A stretch of DNA of 64,000 nt. Source: Roseobacter sp. GTDB lineage: Bacteria; Pseudomonadota; Alphaproteobacteria; Rhodobacterales; Rhodobacteraceae. Within the stretch, counting starts at the first letter, position 1. Every line of letters starts with the position of its first letter. A program made the translations under genes and the position numbers. The stretch covers positions 1-64,000 of the forward strand of contig JADFAE010000009.1 of assembly GCA_015665415.1 (NCBI GenBank), read 5' to 3'. This document shows, one piece after another, positions 42,087-49,763 of this stretch. The notes under the pieces were generated by a model, which did not search any database, was not told the DNA's origin, and saw only the letters and a program-made list of their open reading frames with translations.

Positions 42087-42629
42087 TTAGCAGCGATCGC
42101 ACCCGGGAGAATTCCTTGTGTAGTCCAGAACGGATCCATCCGCCGCAAAGGCAATATCGCAACATTGATCGAACAACTGGCGCAGTTGTTTCCGGCTTGC
42201 CTGAACACGGGATTTGAGTGTTGAGTAACTGATGCCCAGTCTCTCCGCATACTCCTTTTGCGATACCCCATGAAGATCCACCTCTCGAAGCAAGTCGCCT
42301 GCTTCACTTGGAAGGGCAAAAAGGAAAGCTTCGACACATCCTTCAAAAGCATGCACCGCGGCATCGTTTGGTTCATCATACCAGAGATCATCCTGTGATA
42401 CTGATGCATCCCGGCTCTTGCTGCGATAGTGATCCATCATTGCGTTACGGGCGATCTGAAACAGCCAAGGCTTTATTTTGTCTTCAGATTTCAGCGAGTG
42501 AAGATTCTGAAACGTTTTGATCAGAACATCCTGTAATACGTCATCAACTTCCGATGGATTGCGCATCCGGGACAACAGGAAAGCCCGAAGCGACGACTGA
42601 TATTCAGCGATTACTGTTTCAGCGTTCAT
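42087..42629 (-). CDS. SigZ-like ECF sigma factor
   Basis: 180 aa from the ATG at 42629 (MNAETVIAEYQSS); an open frame goes on upstream but lacks sigma features. Region 2 is at about 10-75 (FLLSRMRNPSEVDDVLQDVLIKTF, in parts; KPWLFQIARNAMMDHYR). Region 4 is at about 105-155 (GVSQKEYAERLGISYSTLKSRVQ). It ends FDQCC...SPGCDRC with Cys156, Cys157, Cys177 and Cys180, a tail typical of SigZ-like factors that could bind a metal or sense oxidation. No anti-sigma gene is adjacent, so sensing may lie in the tail. The following gene is the cysteine-tailed GST. Confidence 0.85.
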   Translation of the reverse strand: MNAETVIAEYQSSLRAFLLSRMRNPSEVDDVLQDVLIKTFQNLHSLKSEDKIKPWLFQIARNAMMDHYRSKSRDASVSQDDLWYDEPNDAAVHAFEGCVEAFLFALPSEAGDLLREVDLHGVSQKEYAERLGISYSTLKSRVQASRKQLRQLFDQCCDIAFAADGSVLDYTRNSPGCDRC

Positions 42630-42876
42630 ACTAAACCTGATCGGCGCGGAGTTTCGGTGATGGGAGCTATCATGTGCATTCTTGGAGTTGTTAGACCAGT
42701 TCCTTCCAGATCTCCACCTTTGATCCAGATGGATAGCTGCAGTTCCCACCCTCCTCATGGGCGGCGGCTGGTCCATACTGCGGGTTTTCAGAACATGAAA
42801 ATGCACCAAGACGGGATCTTGCAAGGCAATATGGCCCAGCTGCACCAAACTGGTTAAACCTTTGCTGGGCCGAAAC

Positions 42877-43353
42877 TCAGGCGCGGTAGAATAGATATCG
42901 GCCTTCGGGGATGCCCGCAGGGCCGTCCAGTTCTTCAAAACCTACCAGAGGCTGACCAGAGACGATGATGCCACCCTGGGTCATGACAGAGGCAATGACC
43001 GGAGACATGGCTGCGGCCTCGGCGACGTCCTGTTCCTTGACGCCAAAGCCAAAATCATAATGCGCCAGAACGATCTTGTGGCCTTCGTTCGCCAGACGGT
43101 TCAGCATCGGCTCGGCTTCGCCTTGCAGGAAGTCGGCCTCGGGCGGCACGCAGGAGGGGTGACATTGCAGCACCCGGTCGATGACCCAGACCCGGCGGTC
43201 CGACAGGATTTCGCGCAGGTGGTCATAGGTGCGGCCATTGCCCAACCCCATGTCGAGCACATCGCCATCGACACCGGCGATTTCCTTGGCGGCCCAGTTC
43301 AATCCGTCGCGCTGGGCGGTAAAGCGGCGCAGCATGCTGTCCAGTCGGCTCAT
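42877..43353 (-). CDS. Class I SAM methyltransferase (Methyltransf_17-like)
   Basis: 158 aa from the ATG at 43353 (MSRLDSMLRRF). SAM motif I is GDVLDMGLGNGRTYDHLRE, followed by VWVIDRVLQCHPSC. Its overall size and start match the small Methyltransf_17 family. It is the last gene of the seven-gene glycan operon, 1 bp after the deacetylase-like gene. Methyl acceptor unknown; a sugar or lipid of the same pathway would fit. Confidence 0.75.
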   Translation of the reverse strand: MSRLDSMLRRFTAQRDGLNWAAKEIAGVDGDVLDMGLGNGRTYDHLREILSDRRVWVIDRVLQCHPSCVPPEADFLQGEAEPMLNRLANEGHKIVLAHYDFGFGVKEQDVAEAAAMSPVIASVMTQGGIIVSGQPLVGFEELDGPAGIPEGRYLFYRA

Positions 43354-43354
43354 C

Positions 43355-44137
43355 TCAATTCTTCCTTGTGTCAAATTGCCAGACCTGTGCCGGTCCCTGC
43401 ATCAGGCGCGCAATCAGCGTCTCTGTGAAATTCCAGATGGCGGTGTCATGCACCAGATGATGGGTGAGAATGCCATAGGGTTCTGAATTGTCGGCGCGGC
43501 CCTCGCGGCGGTCGCGCAACTGTGTTGCCAGCTGAGAGATCAGCTGATCCGGTGCCACCAAAGAGCGGTTGCCTTTCCAATCGATGGGGTCAAGATGGGT
43601 GTTGATCTGGGCCAGCCCCGGTGCCGCCTTGGCCTGTGCTCGTGGTTTGAAAGTCGAAAGCGCGGCAAAGCCGGCACCAGCCAACCAGGGCAGCAGCGCT
43701 GGCGCGATGCGGTTCCAGGGCGGCACAAAAATCGGCTGAAGCGCTGGACCAAAGAGGTCCCGCAGCCGGGTCAGGCCCTGTTCAATCTCCGCGAGCGCAT
43801 CGTCAATGGGGCGCTGGGGGCCAAATTCGCATTTCTTTTCCCCCTTGGGCGCATGGTTCTGATGTGCCCAGCCATGCACGGTGGGGATCAGGTCAGGGTG
43901 CTGTCCGATATAGTCGGCCAAAGCCGGGGTGGCTTCGCGCGGGATCACCGCCAGATGCACCGGCAGGCGCAGCTTTTGCGACAGGGCTGTCAGCCGATCC
44001 AGATTCTGGCTGGGGGCAATGGCATCATCATCACGCCACCACAGCGGCAGCTTTAGCCCCTGCGCCTCCCAACTGGACAGCTCGAGATCCAGATCCGTCC
44101 AATCCGGGGTTATGCCAGTATTCATCCCAGGGTTCAT
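43355..44137 (-). CDS. Polysaccharide deacetylase-like protein
   Basis: 260 aa, no signal peptide. The NodB-like barrel features are WWRDDDAI (residues 32-39, the Asp-Asp metal and base motif), VHLAVIP, the metal-histidine segment VHGWAHQNHAP, FVPPWNRIAP and the late YGILTHHLVHD. Family members remove N-acetyl or N-acyl groups from sugars. A cytosolic location suggests it acts on a lipid-linked or nucleotide sugar intermediate. It overlaps the preceding glycosyltransferase by 4 bp. Confidence 0.85.
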   Translation of the reverse strand: MNPGMNTGITPDWTDLDLELSSWEAQGLKLPLWWRDDDAIAPSQNLDRLTALSQKLRLPVHLAVIPREATPALADYIGQHPDLIPTVHGWAHQNHAPKGEKKCEFGPQRPIDDALAEIEQGLTRLRDLFGPALQPIFVPPWNRIAPALLPWLAGAGFAALSTFKPRAQAKAAPGLAQINTHLDPIDWKGNRSLVAPDQLISQLATQLRDRREGRADNSEPYGILTHHLVHDTAIWNFTETLIARLMQGPAQVWQFDTRKN

Positions 44138-45270
44138 AACTGTGCTCCTGCCAATTCCCGGGCAATCTCTACCGTGCGACTGGCACCGTCAAATTTCAAA
44201 TCCGAGACAGAGCGGCGCGGCGCCACAATCACCTCTTCAAGGGCGGCAATCAGCCTGTGCGGGGTCAGGTCCGCGCTGCGCAGGCAGCGAAACCCCGGCA
44301 AGGGCGCAAGGCTTGTCGCCCGCAGGCTCTGTTCCACTTCGCGCCCGGCGTCAAAGGGGACAAGTACCGCTGGCGTATTGGCCTGCAGCAGGTCCAACGC
44401 GGTATTATAGCCGCACATGCTGACGGAGGCCGCGGCGTGGGAGAGCATCTGGCGAAAATCCGGGCGCGCGGCTTCGATCACCGCAGGCGAGGGGATCTGG
44501 CGCAATTCTGCAATTCGTGTCTGTGCATCGCTGCCCCCGACCAAAAGACGCCAGCGGTGGCCCGGCATCAGATTGGCCGCTTCAAGCGCGCAGCGATAGA
44601 TCTCATCGCCAACATTGCCCCCGCCGGCGCTGACCAGAATTTCGTCGCTGTCCTCGGCCTTTGGGTGGGGTCCAGCCAAAGGCGGGGCGACATATCCGGT
44701 GTAGCGCAGCTTGCCGGCCAGCATCTGCGAGACCGGCCAGCTGACCTCCAGGCGGGTGGCCTGTGGGTCGGAATGCACCAGGACCCCGTCGTAGAAGGCG
44801 TCAATCACCGCGTCCGCCTTGGTGGCCTTCTCGGGTTTGGACGGGGGGGCGAGAATGTCGCGGATCGAGGCCAGTATCTTGGGCGGGTTTGGAAGGGATT
44901 TTGCCGCTTGCAACAGCGCCTTGAACTCTTGTCGCAGGGCGCGCCGCCCAAAGGGATAAAGCTCTGTGATCAATACATCCGGGCGCATCTGCTGCAGCGC
45001 CGCACACAGCGCGGTTTGACGGGTCTGATGATAGCCCGCATCCGCCAGCTGTCCCGCTGGTGTCAGCAGCTGGGTGAAATTCACCCCGTCAGAGCGCAGA
45101 GGCGGCAGTTGCAAGACCGGGAGGCCTTGGGTCTTCAGCTGCGGTGCAGGAAAGCCACCTGAGACAATCTGGACCTGATCCCCTGCCGCCTGAAAGCCAC
45201 GCCCCAGGGTCAAGGCGCGCGACAGATGTCCGGTGCCCAGCAAATGCGTGACCACGATCATGACCTTCAT
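44134..45270 (-). CDS. Glycosyltransferase (GT-B, MurG-like)
   Basis: 378 aa. N-terminal nucleotide-free half starts MIVVTHLLGTGHLSRALTL, with the glycine loop of MurG/UGT-like enzymes. The C-terminal half holds ILVSAGGGNVGDEIY and the donor-binding SMCGYNTALDLLQANTPAVLVP. Similar in layout to the first gene of the operon (48177-49403), so the two probably arose by duplication. Cytosolic; donor and acceptor unknown. Overlaps neighbours by 4 bp on both sides. Confidence 0.8.
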   Translation of the reverse strand: MKVMIVVTHLLGTGHLSRALTLGRGFQAAGDQVQIVSGGFPAPQLKTQGLPVLQLPPLRSDGVNFTQLLTPAGQLADAGYHQTRQTALCAALQQMRPDVLITELYPFGRRALRQEFKALLQAAKSLPNPPKILASIRDILAPPSKPEKATKADAVIDAFYDGVLVHSDPQATRLEVSWPVSQMLAGKLRYTGYVAPPLAGPHPKAEDSDEILVSAGGGNVGDEIYRCALEAANLMPGHRWRLLVGGSDAQTRIAELRQIPSPAVIEAARPDFRQMLSHAAASVSMCGYNTALDLLQANTPAVLVPFDAGREVEQSLRATSLAPLPGFRCLRSADLTPHRLIAALEEVIVAPRRSVSDLKFDGASRTVEIARELAGAQL

Positions 45271-45854
45271 GAGGCTTCCTTTCGCAGCAGGCGCACAGGG
45301 TCACTCCAGGGCGTCAGGGCCGCCCCGTCCAGCTCAACCACAAACAATCGGTTGCGCTTGATGCGAAAGGGGGCGGGACCGTCGAAATCCCAATGATGCG
45401 CCCGAGCCAGGATCATCCGCATGATGCCGATATGGCAGACAGCAACACTGTCGCGCTTCAAACGCATCAGCCAGGGTTCAATCCGGGACCAGACCTCTGC
45501 CGGGCTCTCGCCTCCCGGGGGGCGATAACCCCAGCCCCAGTGTTCGATATCGCGAAACCCGCTGCCAGGCTGGGCCTTGAGATCGAGGCCTTTCCTGCCC
45601 TCCCAGTCGCCCCAGAACATTTCAGTCAGGGCGGCGTCGGTCTTGGGGATGGTATCGCTGACAAGCTCTGCCGTTTCCACTGCGCGGGACAGCGGGCTGG
45701 ACCACAGTTCTGCCTGATCCCAGGGGGCAGGCAGAGTAAAACCAGCAAGTTCATCTCGGGCGGCGGCATCCAATGGGATATCGCTGCGGCCCTGGATCTG
45801 GCCGGCCCGGTTCCAGGCGGTATGACCATGGCGCAAAAGGGCGAGACGGATCAT
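45267..45854 (-). CDS. Histidine phosphatase family protein
   Basis: 195 aa. The catalytic RHG motif is at residues 8-10 (LALLRHGHTAWN), with GRSDIPLD after it, the second arginine/glutamate region ELWSSPLSRAVETAEL, and the second histidine in VAVCHIGIMRMILA. A phosphoglycerate-mutase-like phosphatase; it could hydrolyse a sugar phosphate or lipid phosphate made by the neighbouring glycosyltransferases. Overlaps both neighbours by 4 bp. Confidence 0.88.
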   Translation of the reverse strand: MIRLALLRHGHTAWNRAGQIQGRSDIPLDAAARDELAGFTLPAPWDQAELWSSPLSRAVETAELVSDTIPKTDAALTEMFWGDWEGRKGLDLKAQPGSGFRDIEHWGWGYRPPGGESPAEVWSRIEPWLMRLKRDSVAVCHIGIMRMILARAHHWDFDGPAPFRIKRNRLFVVELDGAALTPWSDPVRLLRKEAS

Positions 45855-46939
45855 GCGGGCTCCTTGAGCAGAGGCGAGACAGCGGTCCAGAAACGGGTGC
45901 TGGCGGTGGGTGCAAGATGCGTGGTGGCGATCATGTCGCGGGCTTGGCTTCCCAGTGTTTGCCGCAACTGGGGGGATTGCAATAGCTGTTGCAGTCGGGC
46001 CGTTAGCGCCGGGGCCCCCGCATCGGGGGGCGGGTAGCTGCCGGAGGCCAGCACATCGCGCATGCCGGGGCGATCCTGGGCCACCACTGGCAGGCCGAAA
46101 GACTGAGCCTCGAGATAGACCATGCCAAAAGCCTCGTTGACGCCGGGCCAGAAAAACAGGCTGGCCTGACTGTAGATCTGGTCCAGATCTGCACGGGACA
46201 GTTCACCCAGAAAGGTGACACGGGTGCCAAAGGGGGCCATCAGGGCCTCGACCTCGGGCCGGGCGGGACCGTCCCCGGCAATCTGCAGCTGCCAGTCGCC
46301 TGCAAGTGTCTCCAGGCTCGCCGCGATGAGCTGATAAGAGGCGAGCTTATCCCCGGCGCGCATCATCCCGACCGACAACATCGGCCCGGCAAGGGTACTG
46401 GCTCGGGGCAGGTTGTCGACGGGCAGGAACGGGGGCAGGGGCTCCAATGCCTGATCCCCGAAGCGGTCGCGCTGTAGGGTGAACAGGTCATTTTCGGTGA
46501 GGTAGAAAATCGTTTGGGCCGCATCGGCCGCGTCATGGGCCAATTGGGCAAAATCGGCCCAGGGGCCCGTCAAGCGTCGCTTGGCGCGGGTGCTTTCGAT
46601 CTGCACATAGGGCAACCCGCGGGCCTGGGCCACGACCGGCCCGATCAAATCCGGGGCCTTGTAATAGTTGTGATAGGTCACCCAAAGATCCATCGGCGGC
46701 ATTTCGGCAATCAGTCTTTGTGCCTCGAGATCAGCTTTTTGACGCAAAAGTTGCTGCAGGGCTGCGTCGCCCTGTTTGTCGAAGATCTTGAGTTCAGTCA
46801 CCAGGTCAACCTCGGCTCCGCCGGCCTTGATGATCGAGATCAGGTTGCGCGCCATCTCCCGATCGCCCGAGGGCACCGGGTGGCGCGGTGACTTCATCGG
46901 CGCGTAAAAGGCGATCCGCGGTGTTGGCTGGGCGCTCAT
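45851..46939 (-). CDS. Glycosyltransferase (GT4/GT1-like)
   Basis: 362 aa. It starts with FYAPMKSPRHPVPSGDREMARNL, the acceptor-side loop of GT4 enzymes. The donor-side motif is FFWPGVNEAFGMVYLEAQ followed by SFGLPVVAQDRPGMRDVL, containing the conserved E-x7-E spacing. No membrane helix. It probably adds a sugar to a lipid-linked or small acceptor. Confidence 0.87.
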   Translation of the reverse strand: MSAQPTPRIAFYAPMKSPRHPVPSGDREMARNLISIIKAGGAEVDLVTELKIFDKQGDAALQQLLRQKADLEAQRLIAEMPPMDLWVTYHNYYKAPDLIGPVVAQARGLPYVQIESTRAKRRLTGPWADFAQLAHDAADAAQTIFYLTENDLFTLQRDRFGDQALEPLPPFLPVDNLPRASTLAGPMLSVGMMRAGDKLASYQLIAASLETLAGDWQLQIAGDGPARPEVEALMAPFGTRVTFLGELSRADLDQIYSQASLFFWPGVNEAFGMVYLEAQSFGLPVVAQDRPGMRDVLASGSYPPPDAGAPALTARLQQLLQSPQLRQTLGSQARDMIATTHLAPTASTRFWTAVSPLLKEPA

Positions 46940-48180
46940 GATCCCGGGTGTTGCATGGCCCTCAGCCGGTCGACCAGCTGAGCGATGCCAGGATCCATGC
47001 CAAAATCACGACGCAACCGGTCCAGAGCGGCCTCGGCCATGAGGGCCGCCATCTGCGGCTCTTGCGCCAGCTGGGTGATCGACCGGGCCAGAGCGGCGGG
47101 ATCATCATCGCTCAGTAGCCCATGGGTGCCGCTGTCGATGAATTCGGGAATGGCGGATACCGGCGTCGACAAGATCGGCAGCAATTGTGATGCGGCCTCC
47201 ATCAACACATTTGGCAGCCCGTCCCGGTCGCCATCAGCTGCGACCCGGCTGGGCAGTACAAACAGATCGCTGCGTCGCATGGCCTCGATCACCTCGGGCT
47301 GGTCGCAGGCTCCGCGCCAGGTGATGCGCTGGGCAATGCCGGCATCCTGGGCCATATCCTGCAGCAGATCCCCAAGGCCGCCGCCCCCGATATGAGTCCA
47401 GTGCCAGTCCAGATCCTGCGGCAGCAGCGCCAGGGCATCGATCAGCCGGTCAAATCCCTTTTTCTCGACCAGACGCCCGACTGACATCAGCTGCAAAGGG
47501 TCGTCGGCTTTGCGCCATTGCCGTTTGGGAGGCTGGGGGAATCGCGCCAGGTCCAGCCCGTGATAGATCAGATCCACCGGCGTTCCCTCGGCGAGGTCTT
47601 GCAGATGCCTGGCGCCAAAGCCGGTGCAGGTGGCCCCGAAATGGGCACCGTGATGCCGATGTGACAGTTTTTCGCGCAGCTCCCACTCCGGTGAGGTCCA
47701 GATGTCCTTGGCGTGGGCGGAAAAACTCCAGGGCAGATCGCGCATGATGGCCGCGTAGCGGGCCACCGAGGAGGGCGTGTGCAGGAAGTGGGCATAAAGC
47801 CCCAGAACTTCGGCGGGCATTTCGGCAGCCAGCACGCAGGCCTGGCCAAAGCGGCGGATACGGTTGTGGCTGGGGTCGCGGCGCAGATCTGCCCGCCAGA
47901 TGCGATAGGCCTCTGCGTAGCCGGGCAGGGCCCGTGCCGTAGCGCGGGCCGCCCAGATGCGATCGGGTTCCTGATACAGATATTCCGGGAGATAGCGTAC
48001 CCGCGCCTGCAAACGGTGGTGCAGGGGGTGGCGTTTTACGTCTGTTGGATGGCGCAGGGACCAGATCTCAAACGACTGTCCGGCCTCCTCAAGTGCGACC
48101 AGCTCCTGGGCGATGAAGGTCTCTGACAGGCGGGGCCAGCCTTTAACCAGAACCGCCAACGGCGGAGGCTGGACACTCAT
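46936..48180 (-). CDS. Glycosyltransferase (GT4)
   Basis: 414 aa from the ATG at 48180 (MSVQPPPLAVLVKGWPRLSE), overlapping the preceding gene by 4 bp. Donor-binding features: LMSVGRLVEKKGFDRLIDAL (start of the C-terminal Rossmann half), then LFVLPSRVAADGDRDGLPNVLMEA in fragments, with the E-x7-E arrangement typical of GT4. The N-terminal half has LPWSFSAHAKDIW, seen in many exopolysaccharide glycosyltransferases. Second gene of the operon. Confidence 0.88.
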   Translation of the reverse strand: MSVQPPPLAVLVKGWPRLSETFIAQELVALEEAGQSFEIWSLRHPTDVKRHPLHHRLQARVRYLPEYLYQEPDRIWAARATARALPGYAEAYRIWRADLRRDPSHNRIRRFGQACVLAAEMPAEVLGLYAHFLHTPSSVARYAAIMRDLPWSFSAHAKDIWTSPEWELREKLSHRHHGAHFGATCTGFGARHLQDLAEGTPVDLIYHGLDLARFPQPPKRQWRKADDPLQLMSVGRLVEKKGFDRLIDALALLPQDLDWHWTHIGGGGLGDLLQDMAQDAGIAQRITWRGACDQPEVIEAMRRSDLFVLPSRVAADGDRDGLPNVLMEAASQLLPILSTPVSAIPEFIDSGTHGLLSDDDPAALARSITQLAQEPQMAALMAEAALDRLRRDFGMDPGIAQLVDRLRAMQHPGS

Positions 48181-49403
48181 TCGGCGGCCTTTCGAGGCAG
48201 ATCCTGCAACAGGGAGGTCACCCGCTTGGTGACGTAATCGAGCCCGTCCAGCAGGCCGCTGGGAAAGGCGGCGGAGGGGGGATTTTGGCCGTCCAGAGCC
48301 CGAATGGCGCGGATCATCGCCTCTGGGGTCCAGCCATCGCGGCGTTCGTCCAGCATGGAAACCAGCCCCAGCTCTTCTGCACGGCTGGCGCGGATCCATT
48401 GTTCCAGTCGCGGTGTCGTGCGCGGCACGATGACGGCGGGTTTGTCAAAGGAGAGTACTTCGCAAAAGGTGTTGTAGCCGCCCATGCAGACCACCCCCTG
48501 CGCGGCGGAAAACAGCGTCTCGATGCGCGATTCAAACCCCACCGCAGTGACCCGACCCTGCAGCGCCGCGACGCGGGTTTCAAAAGCCTCGCGGGTCTCT
48601 CCGGACAGGAAGGGGCCGTAGACCAGCAGCGCCCGCGGAGTCAGCCCGGGGTCCTGTTCATAGGCCGAAAGCACCAGATCCACCATCATCGCACCATCGC
48701 CGCCACCGCCGGGGGTGATCAGCACATAGGGCTGTTCCGGGGGGGTATCCAACCGCCCCAGATCGCGACGCAGATATCCGGTCCAATGCATGCGATTTTG
48801 AACTGCAGGGCTGAGGTCCAGCCCCTGGGTGGGATCATAGATCGAGCGCAAGCCATAGACCCAGATCTCGTGATAAAATGCCTCCGTTGCGGCGATGGCC
48901 TCCTTGCGGTCCCATTCGGCGGCCAGAACTTCGGGCTCATCCAGCACATCGCGCAGGCCGAGAACCAGCTTGGTGCGCCCCTGTTGCGCCAAAAGCTCCA
49001 GCGTGGGCAGCAATTCGCCGCGAAACCCTGTGGGCTCTTTGTCGACGATCAACACGTCGGGGTCGTATTGCTCTGCCATGGAGCTGATCAGACCTGCACG
49101 CATCTCGGTGGTCTCTTCGATGCTCATGCCCATGGTGCGGGATGCATAACTGCCATCCGAGCGCTTGATGACACCAGGCAGGCGCATGTGATCAACGCGG
49201 CTAGGGAAGGCGAAGCGACCAGCCACTGGCGAACCGGTGAGGATCAGCGCCGAGGCCGAAGGGTCTGCGGCGGTAATGGCCCCGGCCAGAGCCCGCGAGC
49301 GACGCAGGTGTCCCAATCCGAAGGTGTCATGACTATAGAGCATAACCCGTGGGCCACGTATGGTCTGATCGCTGTCAGGGATGGGGTCTTTGGTCAATGT
49401 CAT
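48177..49403 (-). CDS. Glycosyltransferase (GT-B, MurG-like)
   Basis: 408 aa, first gene of the seven-gene operon. Start region VMLYSHDTFGLGHLRRSRAL (glycine loop), then VLIVDKEPTGFRGELLPTL. C-terminal half: YVLITPGGGGDGAMMVDL and VVCMGGYNTFCEVLSFDKPAVIVPR, the donor-binding motif of MurG-like enzymes. Its promoter lies in the 360-bp region between it and the divergent MscS gene. Confidence 0.83.
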   Translation of the reverse strand: MTLTKDPIPDSDQTIRGPRVMLYSHDTFGLGHLRRSRALAGAITAADPSASALILTGSPVAGRFAFPSRVDHMRLPGVIKRSDGSYASRTMGMSIEETTEMRAGLISSMAEQYDPDVLIVDKEPTGFRGELLPTLELLAQQGRTKLVLGLRDVLDEPEVLAAEWDRKEAIAATEAFYHEIWVYGLRSIYDPTQGLDLSPAVQNRMHWTGYLRRDLGRLDTPPEQPYVLITPGGGGDGAMMVDLVLSAYEQDPGLTPRALLVYGPFLSGETREAFETRVAALQGRVTAVGFESRIETLFSAAQGVVCMGGYNTFCEVLSFDKPAVIVPRTTPRLEQWIRASRAEELGLVSMLDERRDGWTPEAMIRAIRALDGQNPPSAAFPSGLLDGLDYVTKRVTSLLQDLPRKAAE

Positions 49404-49763
49404 TGGCTAGCCTGCAGGGGTGCTCCAGAAGGGTGGTGCATGAGGAAAGTGCTGAAATCAAGAGGCTCTGACTTTGAACCTACCCTTTTTTGGGGCGGAT
49501 ATGGCCGGCATAAGACAATTCCGGGCTCACAGGCCAACAATTCTGCGCGATGGGATTAATCTTACCGTCACGGCAGGGGTGTCTTGGCCAGACCGGAAAG
49601 CAGATCAAGGTGACCTGCAGGTGGACAGTTGGTGTCCAGATCGGGGTGAAAGGACTTGGGGAACCCGCCCTGGTGCGCAGCGCTGCAATAATCAAACTTC
49701 GGGCAATTGCGAAGGGGGGGGAGCCTCGTTAGTCTGTCGCAACCCTGCACGGAGCCCGGTTTC
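49404..49763. other. Divergent promoter region, 360 bp
   Basis: Between the glycan operon and the MscS-type channel gene. It contains a small pair GGAC-AGTTGGT-GTCC (about 49622-49636) and a GC-rich end before the MscS gene. No coding frame is convincing. Confidence 0.5.

Noticed and set aside
42630-42938. Upstream extension of the sigma factor frame
   Set aside because: The added 103 codons have no sigma features; the ATG at 42629 gives a normal-length ECF factor.
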